A DNA stretch of 64,000 nucleotides from Rhizobium freirei PRF 81. Its GTDB lineage: Bacteria; Pseudomonadota; Alphaproteobacteria; Rhizobiales; Rhizobiaceae. The position numbers and the translations under genes are program-made. Below, piece after piece: positions 1 to 8,481 of this stretch. The first letter of the stretch is position 1. Every line of letters starts with the position of its first letter. Location of the stretch: NCBI RefSeq assembly GCF_000359745.1, contig NZ_AQHN01000089.1:1-64000 (forward strand), given 5' to 3'. The notes beneath the pieces are model-generated. The model searched no databases and had not been told where the DNA came from. It saw nothing but the letters and a program-made list of their open reading frames with translations.

Positions 1-316
1 TTCATTGAATTTGCAGCCCAGGCAAAGTGGCGCGGCGAACGCCGGAGCAGTCCCCTCTCCCCGCATTGCGGGGAGAGGGCTAGGGTGAGGGGCCAGGCAC
101 AATCGCCCGGCATCGACACGCTCACCTGACCAGCTCAACCCTCCCCAGCACACCGCTCCGCCATTAACCCTCTTGCCCGAAACAGCTTGGCTTTCCAGCA
201 GCGATTAAGCCCTTTTTAACCACCCGGATGATCTGCTTCGCCGACTGATCAACAAACGGCGCACTGCGGCGCCGGATTGCCGACGCTTGGCGGGCATAGG
301 GGTCGAGGGTGAGTAG
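1..316. other. Intergenic region at left edge
   Basis: I see no supportable gene in this stretch. It holds one interspersed palindromic repeat (51-93) and then the leader of the glycosyltransferase gene. A weak ribosome-binding sequence, GAGGGTGAG, lies just before the ATG at 317. The first 50 bases could be the tail of a gene outside the window, but nothing recognisable can be read. Confidence 0.5.
51..93. repeat. Interspersed palindromic repeat, family A, copy 1
   Basis: An inverted repeat with arms CCTCTCCCCGC and GCGGGGAGAGG is followed by a tail ending in GTGAGGGG. The same core recurs at 7481-7511 and twice in 31029-31163, always between genes. Rhizobial genomes are known to carry short intergenic mosaic elements with palindromic cores; assignment to a named family is not possible from the sequence alone. 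Confidence 0.75.
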
Positions 317-1519
317 ATGACATCGGCTGATGCGGATATTCAGGCAAACAAGCAGGCCGCGCCGCTGATCGTGCATGTTGTGCGCCAGTTTCTGCCCAAC
401 AAGGGCGGCCTGGAAGACGTCGTCGCCAATCTCTGCCGTCAACTGATCACCCGCGGCTATCGCGTGCGTGTCGTCACCTGCAACAGCCTTTTCTCCGATC
501 CCACCCGTGAACTCCCGGCGAATGAGACGATCGACGGCATCGAGATCGTCCGCATTCCCTGGTCCGGTTCCAGCCGCTATCCGCTGGCGCCGCAGGCCTT
601 CCACCATATCGCCGACGCCGACCTCGTGCACGTCCACGCCGTCGATTTCTTCTTCGACGCGCTGGCCTGGGGCAAGCTGATGCACGGGCGCCCCATGGTC
701 GCCACCACGCATGGCGGCTTCTTCCACACGCCGAAATACGCCACTATCAAAAAGATCTGGTTCAATACGGCAACGAGGCTTTCGGCGCTCGGCTACAACT
801 CCGTCATCTGCTGCAGCCAGTCCGACGCAAAGCTCTTTTCCAAAATCGCCAAAAGCCGCGTCCGGCTCATCGAGAACGGCGCCGATGTCGGCAAATTCGC
901 CAACTGCGCCGCGCTCGAAGCGCGCCGGCGCATCGTCACCATCGGCCGCTTCTCGGTCAACAAGCGGCTCGACCGCATGCTCGATGTCATGAAGGTGCTG
1001 GTCGCCCGCCATGCCGACTGGCACCTCGATATCATCGGCGCGGTCTCGGATCTCGATCAGCCGACGCTCGAAAAAGAAATCGCCGCTCGTGGGCTCGAAC
1101 CGAACGTCTCCCTGCATGTGTCGATCGACGACTGCTCGATCCGCAACGTCATCGCCCGCGCGTCGCTCTTCGCCTCGGCCTCCGAATATGAAGGCTTCGG
1201 CCTCGTGGCGATCGAAGCGATGAGTGCCGGCCTTCTACCGGTGCTGAACACGAACGAAGCCTATAAGGCCATGGCGGAAACTCATCCGGCCCTCATACTT
1301 TCGGATTTCTCCAATCCGGAAGCGGCTGCCGATAGCCTGACCGCAGCCTTCGAACGCCTTCAGGCCGATGACCTGACGCTGCGGCAAGAATTGCTGCGCG
1401 ATGCCCGCGCCTATGCATGGGATGAAGTCGCCCAGCGCTACATGGATGTCTATGCCGAAACCCTGACGCCAAAGGGCAAGTCGCCTCAGCTGCTGCGCCA
1501 GCACGGCCAGGCCGCATAA
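317..1519 (+). CDS. Glycosyltransferase, GT4 family
   Basis: This 400-residue protein should transfer a sugar from a nucleotide-sugar donor during surface polysaccharide assembly at the cytoplasmic face of the membrane. The N-terminal Rossmann half carries the acceptor-side pattern FLPNKGG (residues 25-31) typical of GT-B enzymes. The C-terminal half has the retaining EX7E motif, E292 to E300 in EYEGFGLVAIE, and the length is normal for the family. There is no signal peptide or membrane segment. The flippase and hydrolase downstream on the same strand support a polysaccharide role, although a 480-bp gap with a gene remnant separates them. Donor and acceptor cannot be told. Confidence 0.88.
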   Translation: MTSADADIQANKQAAPLIVHVVRQFLPNKGGLEDVVANLCRQLITRGYRVRVVTCNSLFSDPTRELPANETIDGIEIVRIPWSGSSRYPLAPQAFHHIADADLVHVHAVDFFFDALAWGKLMHGRPMVATTHGGFFHTPKYATIKKIWFNTATRLSALGYNSVICCSQSDAKLFSKIAKSRVRLIENGADVGKFANCAALEARRRIVTIGRFSVNKRLDRMLDVMKVLVARHADWHLDIIGAVSDLDQPTLEKEIAARGLEPNVSLHVSIDDCSIRNVIARASLFASASEYEGFGLVAIEAMSAGLLPVLNTNEAYKAMAETHPALILSDFSNPEAAADSLTAAFERLQADDLTLRQELLRDARAYAWDEVAQRYMDVYAETLTPKGKSPQLLRQHGQAA

Positions 1520-1872
1520 CCTTCGAGAATCCCGATGAGCCAAGCGCGCTTGTAGCGTGCAGCATCGAGCTTGAGGCGCACCAGGGCCAAAAGCCAGCCT
1601 GTGATGGGCCGAAGCAGACGATACCCTAAATAGGGAAATGGAAAAGCCTGCTTGCGAATGAGCGCACCGAAGCCGCGCCCGTATTTGCGCGCCCGCGAAA
1701 GCCCCTTTGGCGACCAGATATGCCGGATGGCGAAGCAAGGGGAGAAACGGTCGATGAGCGCGCGCAAGCGATCGACCGCGCAGACGACGGGGCTGAACAA
1801 TGGGACCCTCCGGGCAGGTCCCATACGGCTAACATCAGGGCGCCAACAGCAGAGCGGATGAATATTAGCCAA
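1486..1872 (-). pseudogene. Remnant of a GT2 glycosyltransferase C-terminus
   Basis: Read on the minus strand, about 75 codons (roughly 1515-1740) resemble the tail of membrane-associated GT2 glycosyltransferases. A basic GRGFGALIRK stretch is followed by YRLLRPITGWLLALVR, a semi-amphipathic segment, and an ILEGY ending. Codons upstream of about 1740 do not resemble a glycosyltransferase and no catalytic DXD region is present. The frame also runs into the 3' end of the upstream GT4 gene. I read this as the surviving 3' end of a decayed gene in the polysaccharide cluster. A short real gene or a chance frame remains possible. Confidence 0.45.
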
Positions 1873-1999
1873 AGTAAAAAATGAACTTCGAGCAGCGTTA
1901 AACCCTAAATATTAAGGCATATGAAATAGAGCTGAGGCTATCTCCACGAAGAGCCGGCATCCGTATTGAGTTTCGGCGAATTGAGGGACGGTCATCTTC

Positions 2000-3514
2000 A
2001 TGACGAAGAGCATCATGGCAAATTCGGTGTTGAACGCAGTTGCGGGTCTGAGCCTGCTTGCGACCGGCTTTGCATGTTCGATCATTGCCGCGCGCCTGCT
2101 TGGCCCGGAGGCCAACGGCATCATCGCCTTCTCGCTCTGGCTGACGACGACGGGAACGCTCGTAGCCGAGCTCGGTGCCGGCGTTACCTTGCTGCGCCTT
2201 TTGCCGCAATTGAAGGGACGGGGCTATTCGACGGAGGAGCGGCTGGGCTTTGCCGCCTATCTCCTGCGCCCGACGATCCTGGCAACCCTCGTTCTGCTTG
2301 CCGGCTACACCGCCTATTACTGGGATACGGAGAGATTGCATTGGGCCGGCGACGCATCCTCCGTCGTTGCCATCACCGGCATATTCTTCGTTCTTCAGTC
2401 GCTCGGCGCTTACAGTAAGAATTACCTGATCGGCGAACAGCAGCTCGGCACCTTCCTGCGCATCACCCTGATGAGCTCCGGTCTGCAGCTCGTCACCGTG
2501 CTCATCGGCGCAATCTTTTATGGCGTCAGCGGCGCGCTTGCCGGCTATGCGATCGGCCAGCTGCCGATGTTCTTCGCGACCATCAGGATCGCCATCGCGC
2601 GCAAGAACAGCTGCGGCGTCGGTCTCGCCTCCCTCGTCAGCTCCTCGCTCATTCTCTCGATCGAGCTCATCAACAGCTCGATCTTTCTAAACCGCATCGA
2701 GCTCTTGTTCCTCCAGCACTACTGGGGCATCGAAGCAGTCGGCTTCTATGCGGTCGGCCTTTCGCTGGCCAATCTGGCACTACAGCTGCCGGTGCAGCTA
2801 AGCGGCAGCCTGCTGCCCTATTATTCCGAGCAGATGCATGTGCGGGCATCCGAAAAGCTGCCGGTGCACGTCTTCGCCGGCGTCGCACGCAGCATAGCCT
2901 ACATCACCCTGCCGATGAGCTTTGGCCTTGCCGCCATCGCGCCGGAGCTGGTGGTGACGATCTTCGGGCCGCCCTTCGCTCCGAGCGGCGGCATGGTGGC
3001 GCTGCTGTCGCTGACCGCGGCGCCCTACGTCGTCATGCAGATCTGTACGCAATATCTCTATTCGCTCGATCGCGTGCGCGAACGTACGGTCATCGGCGTC
3101 ATCGCCAGCGTCGTCATGGTGGTCGGTTGCCTGATCGCCGTACCCTTCTATGGCGGCGAAGGCGCGGCACTGGTTCGCTTTCTGGCCTTCACCGCCATGT
3201 GCCTGCTGATGGCGCGGCGTATGGAATTCGAGGGTTCGACGCGCGACATGCTCGTCAACCTCGCCAAGGTGACGATAGCAGCCATTCTCTGCGCCGCCGC
3301 CGCCTACAGCTTCGTTCAAGCCTTGCCAGGTATTGCAGGCCTTGTGGGCGCAATCATCGCTGGTGCATTCGCCTATGGCGTCGCTCTCAGGCTGCTGAAA
3401 GCCGTGCCGGCCGAGGACATCGAGGTCCTGCAGAAAGTTGCGGCGCGATTGCCTGCCCGCGCGCATCCGATTGCTGTTCAAGCTCTGGCGTTACTGGCGC
3501 CGCGTCGAATGTGA
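2000..3514 (+). CDS. Polysaccharide flippase (Wzx/MATE-like), oligosaccharide export
   Basis: This 504-residue polytopic membrane protein has about 12-14 hydrophobic segments spread evenly along its length, as in PST/Wzx flippases of the MOP superfamily. These move lipid-linked oligosaccharides across the inner membrane. The N-terminus (VLNAVAGLSLLATGFACSII, residues 11-30) with the following AARLLGPEANG motif is typical of the family. The start at 2000 has a GAGGGACGG sequence upstream; ATG at 2015 is an alternative. The hydrolase gene begins 10 bases after its stop, so the two are probably co-transcribed. Substrate is unknown; the neighbouring glycosyltransferase suggests exopolysaccharide or a surface glycan. 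Confidence 0.87.
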   Translation: MTKSIMANSVLNAVAGLSLLATGFACSIIAARLLGPEANGIIAFSLWLTTTGTLVAELGAGVTLLRLLPQLKGRGYSTEERLGFAAYLLRPTILATLVLLAGYTAYYWDTERLHWAGDASSVVAITGIFFVLQSLGAYSKNYLIGEQQLGTFLRITLMSSGLQLVTVLIGAIFYGVSGALAGYAIGQLPMFFATIRIAIARKNSCGVGLASLVSSSLILSIELINSSIFLNRIELLFLQHYWGIEAVGFYAVGLSLANLALQLPVQLSGSLLPYYSEQMHVRASEKLPVHVFAGVARSIAYITLPMSFGLAAIAPELVVTIFGPPFAPSGGMVALLSLTAAPYVVMQICTQYLYSLDRVRERTVIGVIASVVMVVGCLIAVPFYGGEGAALVRFLAFTAMCLLMARRMEFEGSTRDMLVNLAKVTIAAILCAAAAYSFVQALPGIAGLVGAIIAGAFAYGVALRLLKAVPAEDIEVLQKVAARLPARAHPIAVQALALLAPRRM

Positions 3515-3524
3515 GGAGAAAGTA

Positions 3525-5315
3525 ATGGCTGGTTGGGGAGCCGCCGAAGATCAGAGAGAAGCGAGAAACATAAGATCGGCAGCAATGCCGGTAACCTTCG
3601 CAGACGCGGTCGGGCTGTACATGGCCGCCGCCACCGCCTCGACGGGAACGGCGGTGCTGTTCCTCAGCCCGTGGGGTTTCGAGGAAATGTGCGTCCGCAA
3701 GTTCTGGCGTATTCTTGCCGAAGATCTCGCCGATATCGGCATAGCCAGCCTGCGGTTCGATTATGCTGGCACCGGCGATGCGCTCGATGTTGCCGATGAC
3801 GGCGAAGGCCTGTCGCTTTGGGAAGAGACGGCGCTTGCCGCAGCCGCCAGGCTGAAATCCATCTCCGGCTGCGATCGCCTGATCCTCATCAGCCAGGGCC
3901 TCGGCAGCGCCATCGCCGCCCGGCTGGCGGAACGCCTTGCCGGCATTGACGGCATCGCCTTTCTCGCACCCGTCATCTCAGGGCGTGCGCATTTGCGCGA
4001 GCTGACCGTCTGGTCGAAGATGATCGACGAGAGCATGGGGCTCTCGGAAGCGCAACGGCGGACGGAAGGCGTCACCGTTGCCAGCCTGCGCATGCCGGAA
4101 ACCGTTGCGGATGCCGTCAGGAAACTCAATCTGATGAACCTTGCCGGGATCGGCGCACCGAACTGCCTTGTGCTGACAAGGCCCAACCGCCCGGGCGATG
4201 CCGACTTTACCCGCCATCTCGAGACATTGGCCGCCAATGTCGTCGAGGCAACGTATGAAGGCTATGACGAGTTGGTGTCCAACCCAACCATCGCCGTCAT
4301 GCCGGCAGCGACGGGCCGCAGGATCGTGGAATGGACAAGGTCGATCGCCGGCCAATCCCGCTCCGCCGCAACGATCAGTTCCGAAGCGGCAAATGCTGCG
4401 CCTCTCGTCGGCGACGGCTTTCGCGAGACGCCGCTGCGTTTCGGCAAAGGCCAGCGTCTCTTCGGCATTCTCTGCGAGCCCGAGGGCAAACGGACGGGCG
4501 CGACGGCATTGCTGCTGACCACAGCCTATGACAGGAATGCCGGCTGGGGCCGCATGTCGGTTGCCATGGCGCGGGCGCTTGCCCGCGACGGCATCGCCTC
4601 GCTGCGCTTCGACACCGCCAATGTCGGCGACAGCCCCCCGCTTCCCGGTGCACCGGAACAGGTGCTCTATTCCAGCGAACAGCATCGCGACGTCGCCGAA
4701 GCTCTCGACCTGCTGGAAACACGCAAGCTTCTGCCAGCCTTTGCCGTCGGCCGCTGCAGCGGCGGCTATCTCGCTTTCCAGGCGGCCGTGCACGACATCA
4801 GATGCCGTGGCCTCGTGACGGCGAACCCCTATAGCTTCTCCTGGGACGAAAGCCGATCGGTCGACGAAGCCCTGCGCTTCGCGCCGCGGTCGCTTGAAAC
4901 CTACGGCCGGAAGTTCCTGCAGATGGAAACGCTGAAGCGGCTCCTTGGCGGCCAGATCGATGCAAAAAGCGCGATGCGCAACCTCGCCACTGTCCTGAGC
5001 CGGCGCGCAGCGCGATCGGGCCGCCGATTGCTTGGCTTCCTTCCCTTTCTCGCCGGCGCGCGGGGGCCAGTTGTCAATGGCTTTCGCACGCTTTCCAAAC
5101 GCCGGGTCGACATGTCGCTGATCTATAGCGCCGATGACATCGGTCTCGATCATTTCCGCGAGCAATTCGGTCAAGATGCCTGCGGCCTGAAGCAGTTTCC
5201 CGACATACGCCTCACCATCATTCCCAAAGCTGACCACAATCTGACCCCGCCCAGCGCGCGCAGCATATATCTCAGCGAGGTGAAGAAGATGGGATTGAGG
5301 CTCGGCAAGGCGTGA
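3525..5315 (+). CDS. Tandem two-domain alpha/beta hydrolase, polysaccharide-linked
   Basis: This 596-residue protein contains two alpha/beta-hydrolase folds, about residues 40-275 and 305-590. Each has the strand pattern SLRFD followed by a GD turn (residues 75-85 and 359-370). The nucleophile elbows are unusual: SQGLG at 123-127 has glycine where serine is expected, and GRCSG at 409-413 places Cys411 as nucleophile. Domain 2 also has acidic residues near 537-538 and His571 (ADHNL), which would complete a triad. The start ATG at 3525 follows AGGAGAAAGTA. The pattern recalls the two separate hydrolases that accompany exosortase/polysaccharide loci, here fused. No exosortase is present in the window. 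Substrate is unknown; action on an acylated glycan or its lipid carrier is a guess. Confidence 0.75.
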   Translation: MAGWGAAEDQREARNIRSAAMPVTFADAVGLYMAAATASTGTAVLFLSPWGFEEMCVRKFWRILAEDLADIGIASLRFDYAGTGDALDVADDGEGLSLWEETALAAAARLKSISGCDRLILISQGLGSAIAARLAERLAGIDGIAFLAPVISGRAHLRELTVWSKMIDESMGLSEAQRRTEGVTVASLRMPETVADAVRKLNLMNLAGIGAPNCLVLTRPNRPGDADFTRHLETLAANVVEATYEGYDELVSNPTIAVMPAATGRRIVEWTRSIAGQSRSAATISSEAANAAPLVGDGFRETPLRFGKGQRLFGILCEPEGKRTGATALLLTTAYDRNAGWGRMSVAMARALARDGIASLRFDTANVGDSPPLPGAPEQVLYSSEQHRDVAEALDLLETRKLLPAFAVGRCSGGYLAFQAAVHDIRCRGLVTANPYSFSWDESRSVDEALRFAPRSLETYGRKFLQMETLKRLLGGQIDAKSAMRNLATVLSRRAARSGRRLLGFLPFLAGARGPVVNGFRTLSKRRVDMSLIYSADDIGLDHFREQFGQDACGLKQFPDIRLTIIPKADHNLTPPSARSIYLSEVKKMGLRLGKA

Positions 5316-5378
5316 ATATCGACCCCGATAATCGCGGGAAATACTCGCTATATCCGGCACTTGCTGTATAGTTGCCCC

Positions 5379-6047
5379 ATGAGGCTCCTGATCGTCGAAG
5401 ACAACCGCGAACTGGCGTCCTGGCTCGGCAAGGCGCTGCGTCAGGCGCAATATGTCGTCGACATCGCCTATGACGGCGAGGACGCCGAGCACATGCTGAA
5501 AGTCGCGGCCTATGCCATCGTCATCCTCGATCTGTCGCTGCCGAAAATGGACGGATTGACGATATTGAAGCGCCTGCGCCAGAGCGGCAACAAGGTGCCG
5601 GTCATCATCCTGACAGCCAATGCCAGCCTCGATGGCCGCGTCGCAGGCCTCGACAGCGGCGCCGACGATTATCTCGCCAAGCCCTTCGAGATCGCCGAGC
5701 TGGAAGCCCGCATACGCGCCGCCGTGCGCCGCGGCCACGACCGGGCCGCTCCGGAAATCGCCGTCGGCGACCTGGTGTTCGACGGCGGGACGCGACAGTT
5801 CTATCTGGCGGGCGAAGCCCTGGCGCTGACGCCGCGCGAACATGCCGTGCTCGAACACCTGGTCATGAAGGCAGGCACGACCGTCACCAAGGCCACGCTG
5901 TCGGAAAGCGTCTTCGGCTTCGACGATCTCGCCGATACCAGCGCCATCGAAATCTACGTCCACCGCGTCCGCAAGAAGCTCGAAGGCAGCACCGTGCAGA
6001 TCGCAACGCTGCGCGGCCTGGGTTACCTCCTTCGCCATGCGCAATGA
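5379..6047 (+). CDS. Two-component response regulator, OmpR/PhoB family (TctD/QseB-like)
   Basis: This 222-residue regulator has a receiver domain (1-115) followed by a winged-helix DNA-binding domain (about 125-220). Asp51 in VILDLSLPKMDG is the phosphorylation site, with the acidic pair in VEDN near the N-terminus and the switch lysine in LAKPFE. The C-terminus has the expected LTPREHAVLEHL and YVHRVRKKL motifs. I chose ATG 5379 (MRLLIVEDN) over the upstream TTG at 5361. Its stop overlaps the start of the kinase gene by 11 bases, so the pair is translationally coupled. It resembles TctD/QseB types, but no tricarboxylate carrier is nearby, so its regulon is unknown. Confidence 0.92.
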   Translation: MRLLIVEDNRELASWLGKALRQAQYVVDIAYDGEDAEHMLKVAAYAIVILDLSLPKMDGLTILKRLRQSGNKVPVIILTANASLDGRVAGLDSGADDYLAKPFEIAELEARIRAAVRRGHDRAAPEIAVGDLVFDGGTRQFYLAGEALALTPREHAVLEHLVMKAGTTVTKATLSESVFGFDDLADTSAIEIYVHRVRKKLEGSTVQIATLRGLGYLLRHAQ

Positions 6048-7452
6048 AGATGCTCCCGCACGGAAAGGACGGATGAGCCGAGCCGTGAGCGCGCTGACGA
6101 GCAGCCTGCGGGCGCAATTGTTCGCCTGGGTCGTTCTGACGCTGATCGGGGCGATCTGCGTCAATCTCTATCTCAGCTTCCGCACAGCCGACGCGACGGC
6201 CAATCTCGTCACCGATCGCACCCTGCTCGCTTCGGCTCGTGTAATCGCCGAGGCGGCACGTGTCGATGCCAGCGGCACCGTGCAAATCGACATCCCGCCT
6301 GCCGCATTGGAAATGTTCGACACGGGCTATGGCGACCGTGTCTTCTACCAGGTCGTGACGGCATGGGGAAACCTCGTCGCCGGCTTTCCGGATCTGCCAC
6401 GGCCAAAGCGCGACATGATCGGCGAAGACAGGACGTTTCGGACCGACGGCATCCGCATGCTGATGCTAAGCCAGCCTGTGGTCGGCCTCGATCAGCACGG
6501 CACGATTTCCGTCGCCGTCGCAGTCACCCACAACAGTCAATATGCCATGCGCCGCAGGCTGTGGCTGTCGGACTTCACCAAGCAGCTCGCGCTTGTGCTG
6601 CTTGCCGGCCTGGTGACCATCATCGGCCTGCAGCGGGGCCTCACCCCCGTGCTGCGGCTGCGCGACGCCGTCCGCGAGCGCGGCCGCCAGCGCCTGGATC
6701 CACTGGACCCTCACATGGTACAGAACGAGCTTCGGCCGCTCGTCCATGCCCTCAACGATCACATGGAGCGAGTGCAGAACCAGATGGCGGCACAACGTCG
6801 CTTCGTCTCGAATGCAGCCCATCAGCTGCGCACGCCGCTCGCCCTGATCTCGACGCAGGCAAGCGTTGCAGCGCGTGAGACGGATGATCGCAGCCGCGAC
6901 GAAGCGCTGACGGCATTGCGCTCCAGCACGCGGCAGGTAACCCGGCTTGCCAGCCAGCTCCTGACACTCTCGCGCGCCGAACCCGGCAGCCGGCGACCGC
7001 GAAACGACACGATCGATCTTGCGCAGACAGCCCGGCGAGTGCTGGAAACGCTCGCCGAGGAAGCCTTGCGCCGCAATATCGATCTTGGACTGGAAACCAG
7101 CGAGACGCCGGTGCGCATCGAAGGCGACGGCACCATGCTGCGCGAGATGCTGGTCAATCTCGTCGACAATGCCCTGCGCTACACGCAGGCGGGCGGGAGA
7201 GTAACGGTGGGGGTCGGCCACGAGGGCGATGCGGCTCTGCTGTGGGTCGAGGACAACGGGCCGGGCATTCCCGAAGCAGAACGCGCCCAGGTGTTCGAAC
7301 GCTTCTATCGCATCATAGGTACCGAGCCGGAAGGCAGCGGCCTTGGGCTCGCCATCGTCCGCGAAGTCGTCGATGGCGCCGGCGGCTCGGTGACGCTCGG
7401 CGATGCGGCCGGCGGCGGGCTGCTCGTCAGCGTGCGGCTGCCGGCCGTCTGA
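6037..7452 (+). CDS. Sensor histidine kinase (TctE/QseC-like)
   Basis: This 471-residue inner-membrane kinase partners the regulator encoded immediately upstream. One membrane segment (about residues 27-48) and a second (about 185-202) bracket a periplasmic sensor of some 135 residues like the N-terminal domain of TctE-type kinases. The phospho-acceptor is about His262 in NAAHQLRTPLA. The ATP-binding domain shows the N box (VNLVDNALRYT), G1 (VEDNGPGIPE) and G2 (GSGLGLAIVREV). All catalytic motifs are present, so it should be active. The signal is unknown. Transcription ends towards the convergent ABC operon. Confidence 0.92.
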   Translation: MRNEDAPARKGRMSRAVSALTSSLRAQLFAWVVLTLIGAICVNLYLSFRTADATANLVTDRTLLASARVIAEAARVDASGTVQIDIPPAALEMFDTGYGDRVFYQVVTAWGNLVAGFPDLPRPKRDMIGEDRTFRTDGIRMLMLSQPVVGLDQHGTISVAVAVTHNSQYAMRRRLWLSDFTKQLALVLLAGLVTIIGLQRGLTPVLRLRDAVRERGRQRLDPLDPHMVQNELRPLVHALNDHMERVQNQMAAQRRFVSNAAHQLRTPLALISTQASVAARETDDRSRDEALTALRSSTRQVTRLASQLLTLSRAEPGSRRPRNDTIDLAQTARRVLETLAEEALRRNIDLGLETSETPVRIEGDGTMLREMLVNLVDNALRYTQAGGRVTVGVGHEGDAALLWVEDNGPGIPEAERAQVFERFYRIIGTEPEGSGLGLAIVREVVDGAGGSVTLGDAAGGGLLVSVRLPAV

Positions 7453-7480
7453 ATGTGTAGGCGGCGGTAATCACGGGATA

Positions 7481-7511
7481 GTCCCCTCTCCCCGCGGGCG
7501 GGGAGAGGGGG
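7481..7511. repeat. Interspersed palindromic repeat, family A, copy 2
   Basis: A core inverted repeat with CCTCTCCCCGC and GCGGGGAGAGG arms lies between the kinase gene and the convergent ABC operon. It matches the repeat at 51-93 but lacks the GTGAGGGG tail. It may add to transcription termination for the kinase operon. Confidence 0.7.
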
Positions 7512-7533
7512 CCTCCGTGCAGATCAACAAAAA

Positions 7534-7555
7534 GGCCGGGCAAAGATGCCCGGCC
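7534..7555 (-). terminator. Rho-independent terminator of the NitT/TauT-type ABC operon
   Basis: A perfect 8-bp GC-rich stem (arms GGCCGGGC and GCCCGGCC, loop of 6) lies 31 bases after the permease stop. On the minus strand it is followed directly by TTTTTGTT, the classical intrinsic terminator arrangement. Confidence 0.88.
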
Positions 7556-7586
7556 CCTGGCCTTGGGAGGTGCCAGTAATGGCTGC

Positions 7587-8468
7587 TTAGTGCGTGTCGA
7601 GGCTCTGCTGCGGACGCCAGCGGGTGATGCGGTTCTCGATCAGCGTCATCACGTATTCCGCACCGAGCGTGACGAGCATCACGAGGATGATCGCGGCATA
7701 GAGGCCGGCTGCGTCATAGGTGCCCTTGGCGATCGAAATCAGATAGCCGATACCGGCAAGCGAGCCGACGAACTCGCCGACGATGGCGCCGATGATGGCG
7801 AAGGAGAACGAGATGTGCAGGCTCGCAAAAATCCAGCTCATCGCCGACGGCAGGATCACGTTGCGGGTGACCTGCCAGTTCGAAGCGCCGAGAATGCGGG
7901 CATTGGCGATCATGTTGCGATCGGCTTCGCGAACGCCCTGGAAGGCATTGGCGAACACCACGAAGAACACCATGATGAAGGCGAGCGCCACCTTGGAAGG
8001 CAGGCCGAGACCCATGATCATCACGAAGATCGGCGCAAGAACGACGCGCGGAATCGAATTGATCGCCTTGATGTAGATCGACAGGATATCGGAGGCGAGC
8101 TTGTTGCGGCCGAGAGCGACGCCGACGAGAACGCCTGTCACCGAGCCGATGACGAAGCCGATCAGCGCCTCTTCCATGGTGACGCCGAGATGATGCCAGA
8201 GCGAGCCGCTCTCGGTGCCTTCGCTGATCCAGTCCCAGAGGCGAAGGGCAATGCCGTACGGGCTCGAATAGAAGAACGGATCGATCCAGTGCAGGTCTGA
8301 GGCGATCTGCCACAAACCAAGGATGGCGAGGAGAATGCCGATCTGCCACGCCAGCACGACATATTTGCGCCGTGCCATCGCCTTCAGCGCTGCGGCTTCG
8401 ATTTCCGCGTCGGAGGTGCCGGCGCGGAAGATCGGGGCGTTGCCTGCTTCGAGAGCTGTATTTGCCAT
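7587..8468 (-). CDS. ABC transporter permease, NitT/TauT family
   Basis: This 293-residue protein is the inner-membrane permease of an importer of the nitrate/sulfonate/taurine type. It has about six hydrophobic segments and the BPD-type loop EADRNMIANARILGAS in its second half, which contacts the ATPase. The start at 8468 (MANTALEAG) is preceded by GGGAGGATTGACC; an upstream start at 8501 would overlap the ATPase gene and is less likely. It is the last gene of a minus-strand operon of two binding proteins, ATPase and permease. The substrate cannot be assigned from the permease. Confidence 0.9.
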   Translation of the reverse strand: MANTALEAGNAPIFRAGTSDAEIEAAALKAMARRKYVVLAWQIGILLAILGLWQIASDLHWIDPFFYSSPYGIALRLWDWISEGTESGSLWHHLGVTMEEALIGFVIGSVTGVLVGVALGRNKLASDILSIYIKAINSIPRVVLAPIFVMIMGLGLPSKVALAFIMVFFVVFANAFQGVREADRNMIANARILGASNWQVTRNVILPSAMSWIFASLHISFSFAIIGAIVGEFVGSLAGIGYLISIAKGTYDAAGLYAAIILVMLVTLGAEYVMTLIENRITRWRPQQSLDTH

Positions 8469-8481
8469 GGTCAATCCTCCC

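Noticed and set aside
164..1117. A 317-codon minus-strand open frame across the glycosyltransferase gene
   Set aside because: It is the mirror of the GT4 gene in a GC-rich genome, has no domain pattern and no ribosome-binding site, while the plus-strand frame has clear GT motifs.
3978..6164. A 728-codon minus-strand open frame across the hydrolase and response-regulator genes
   Set aside because: Opposite strand of two well-supported genes; composition (Arg, His, Gln, Ala rich) is typical of GC-driven antisense frames.
5379..7452. Assignment of the two-component pair as true tricarboxylate regulators TctDE
   Set aside because: Similarity is general and no tctCBA transporter lies nearby, so the gene symbols were not used.
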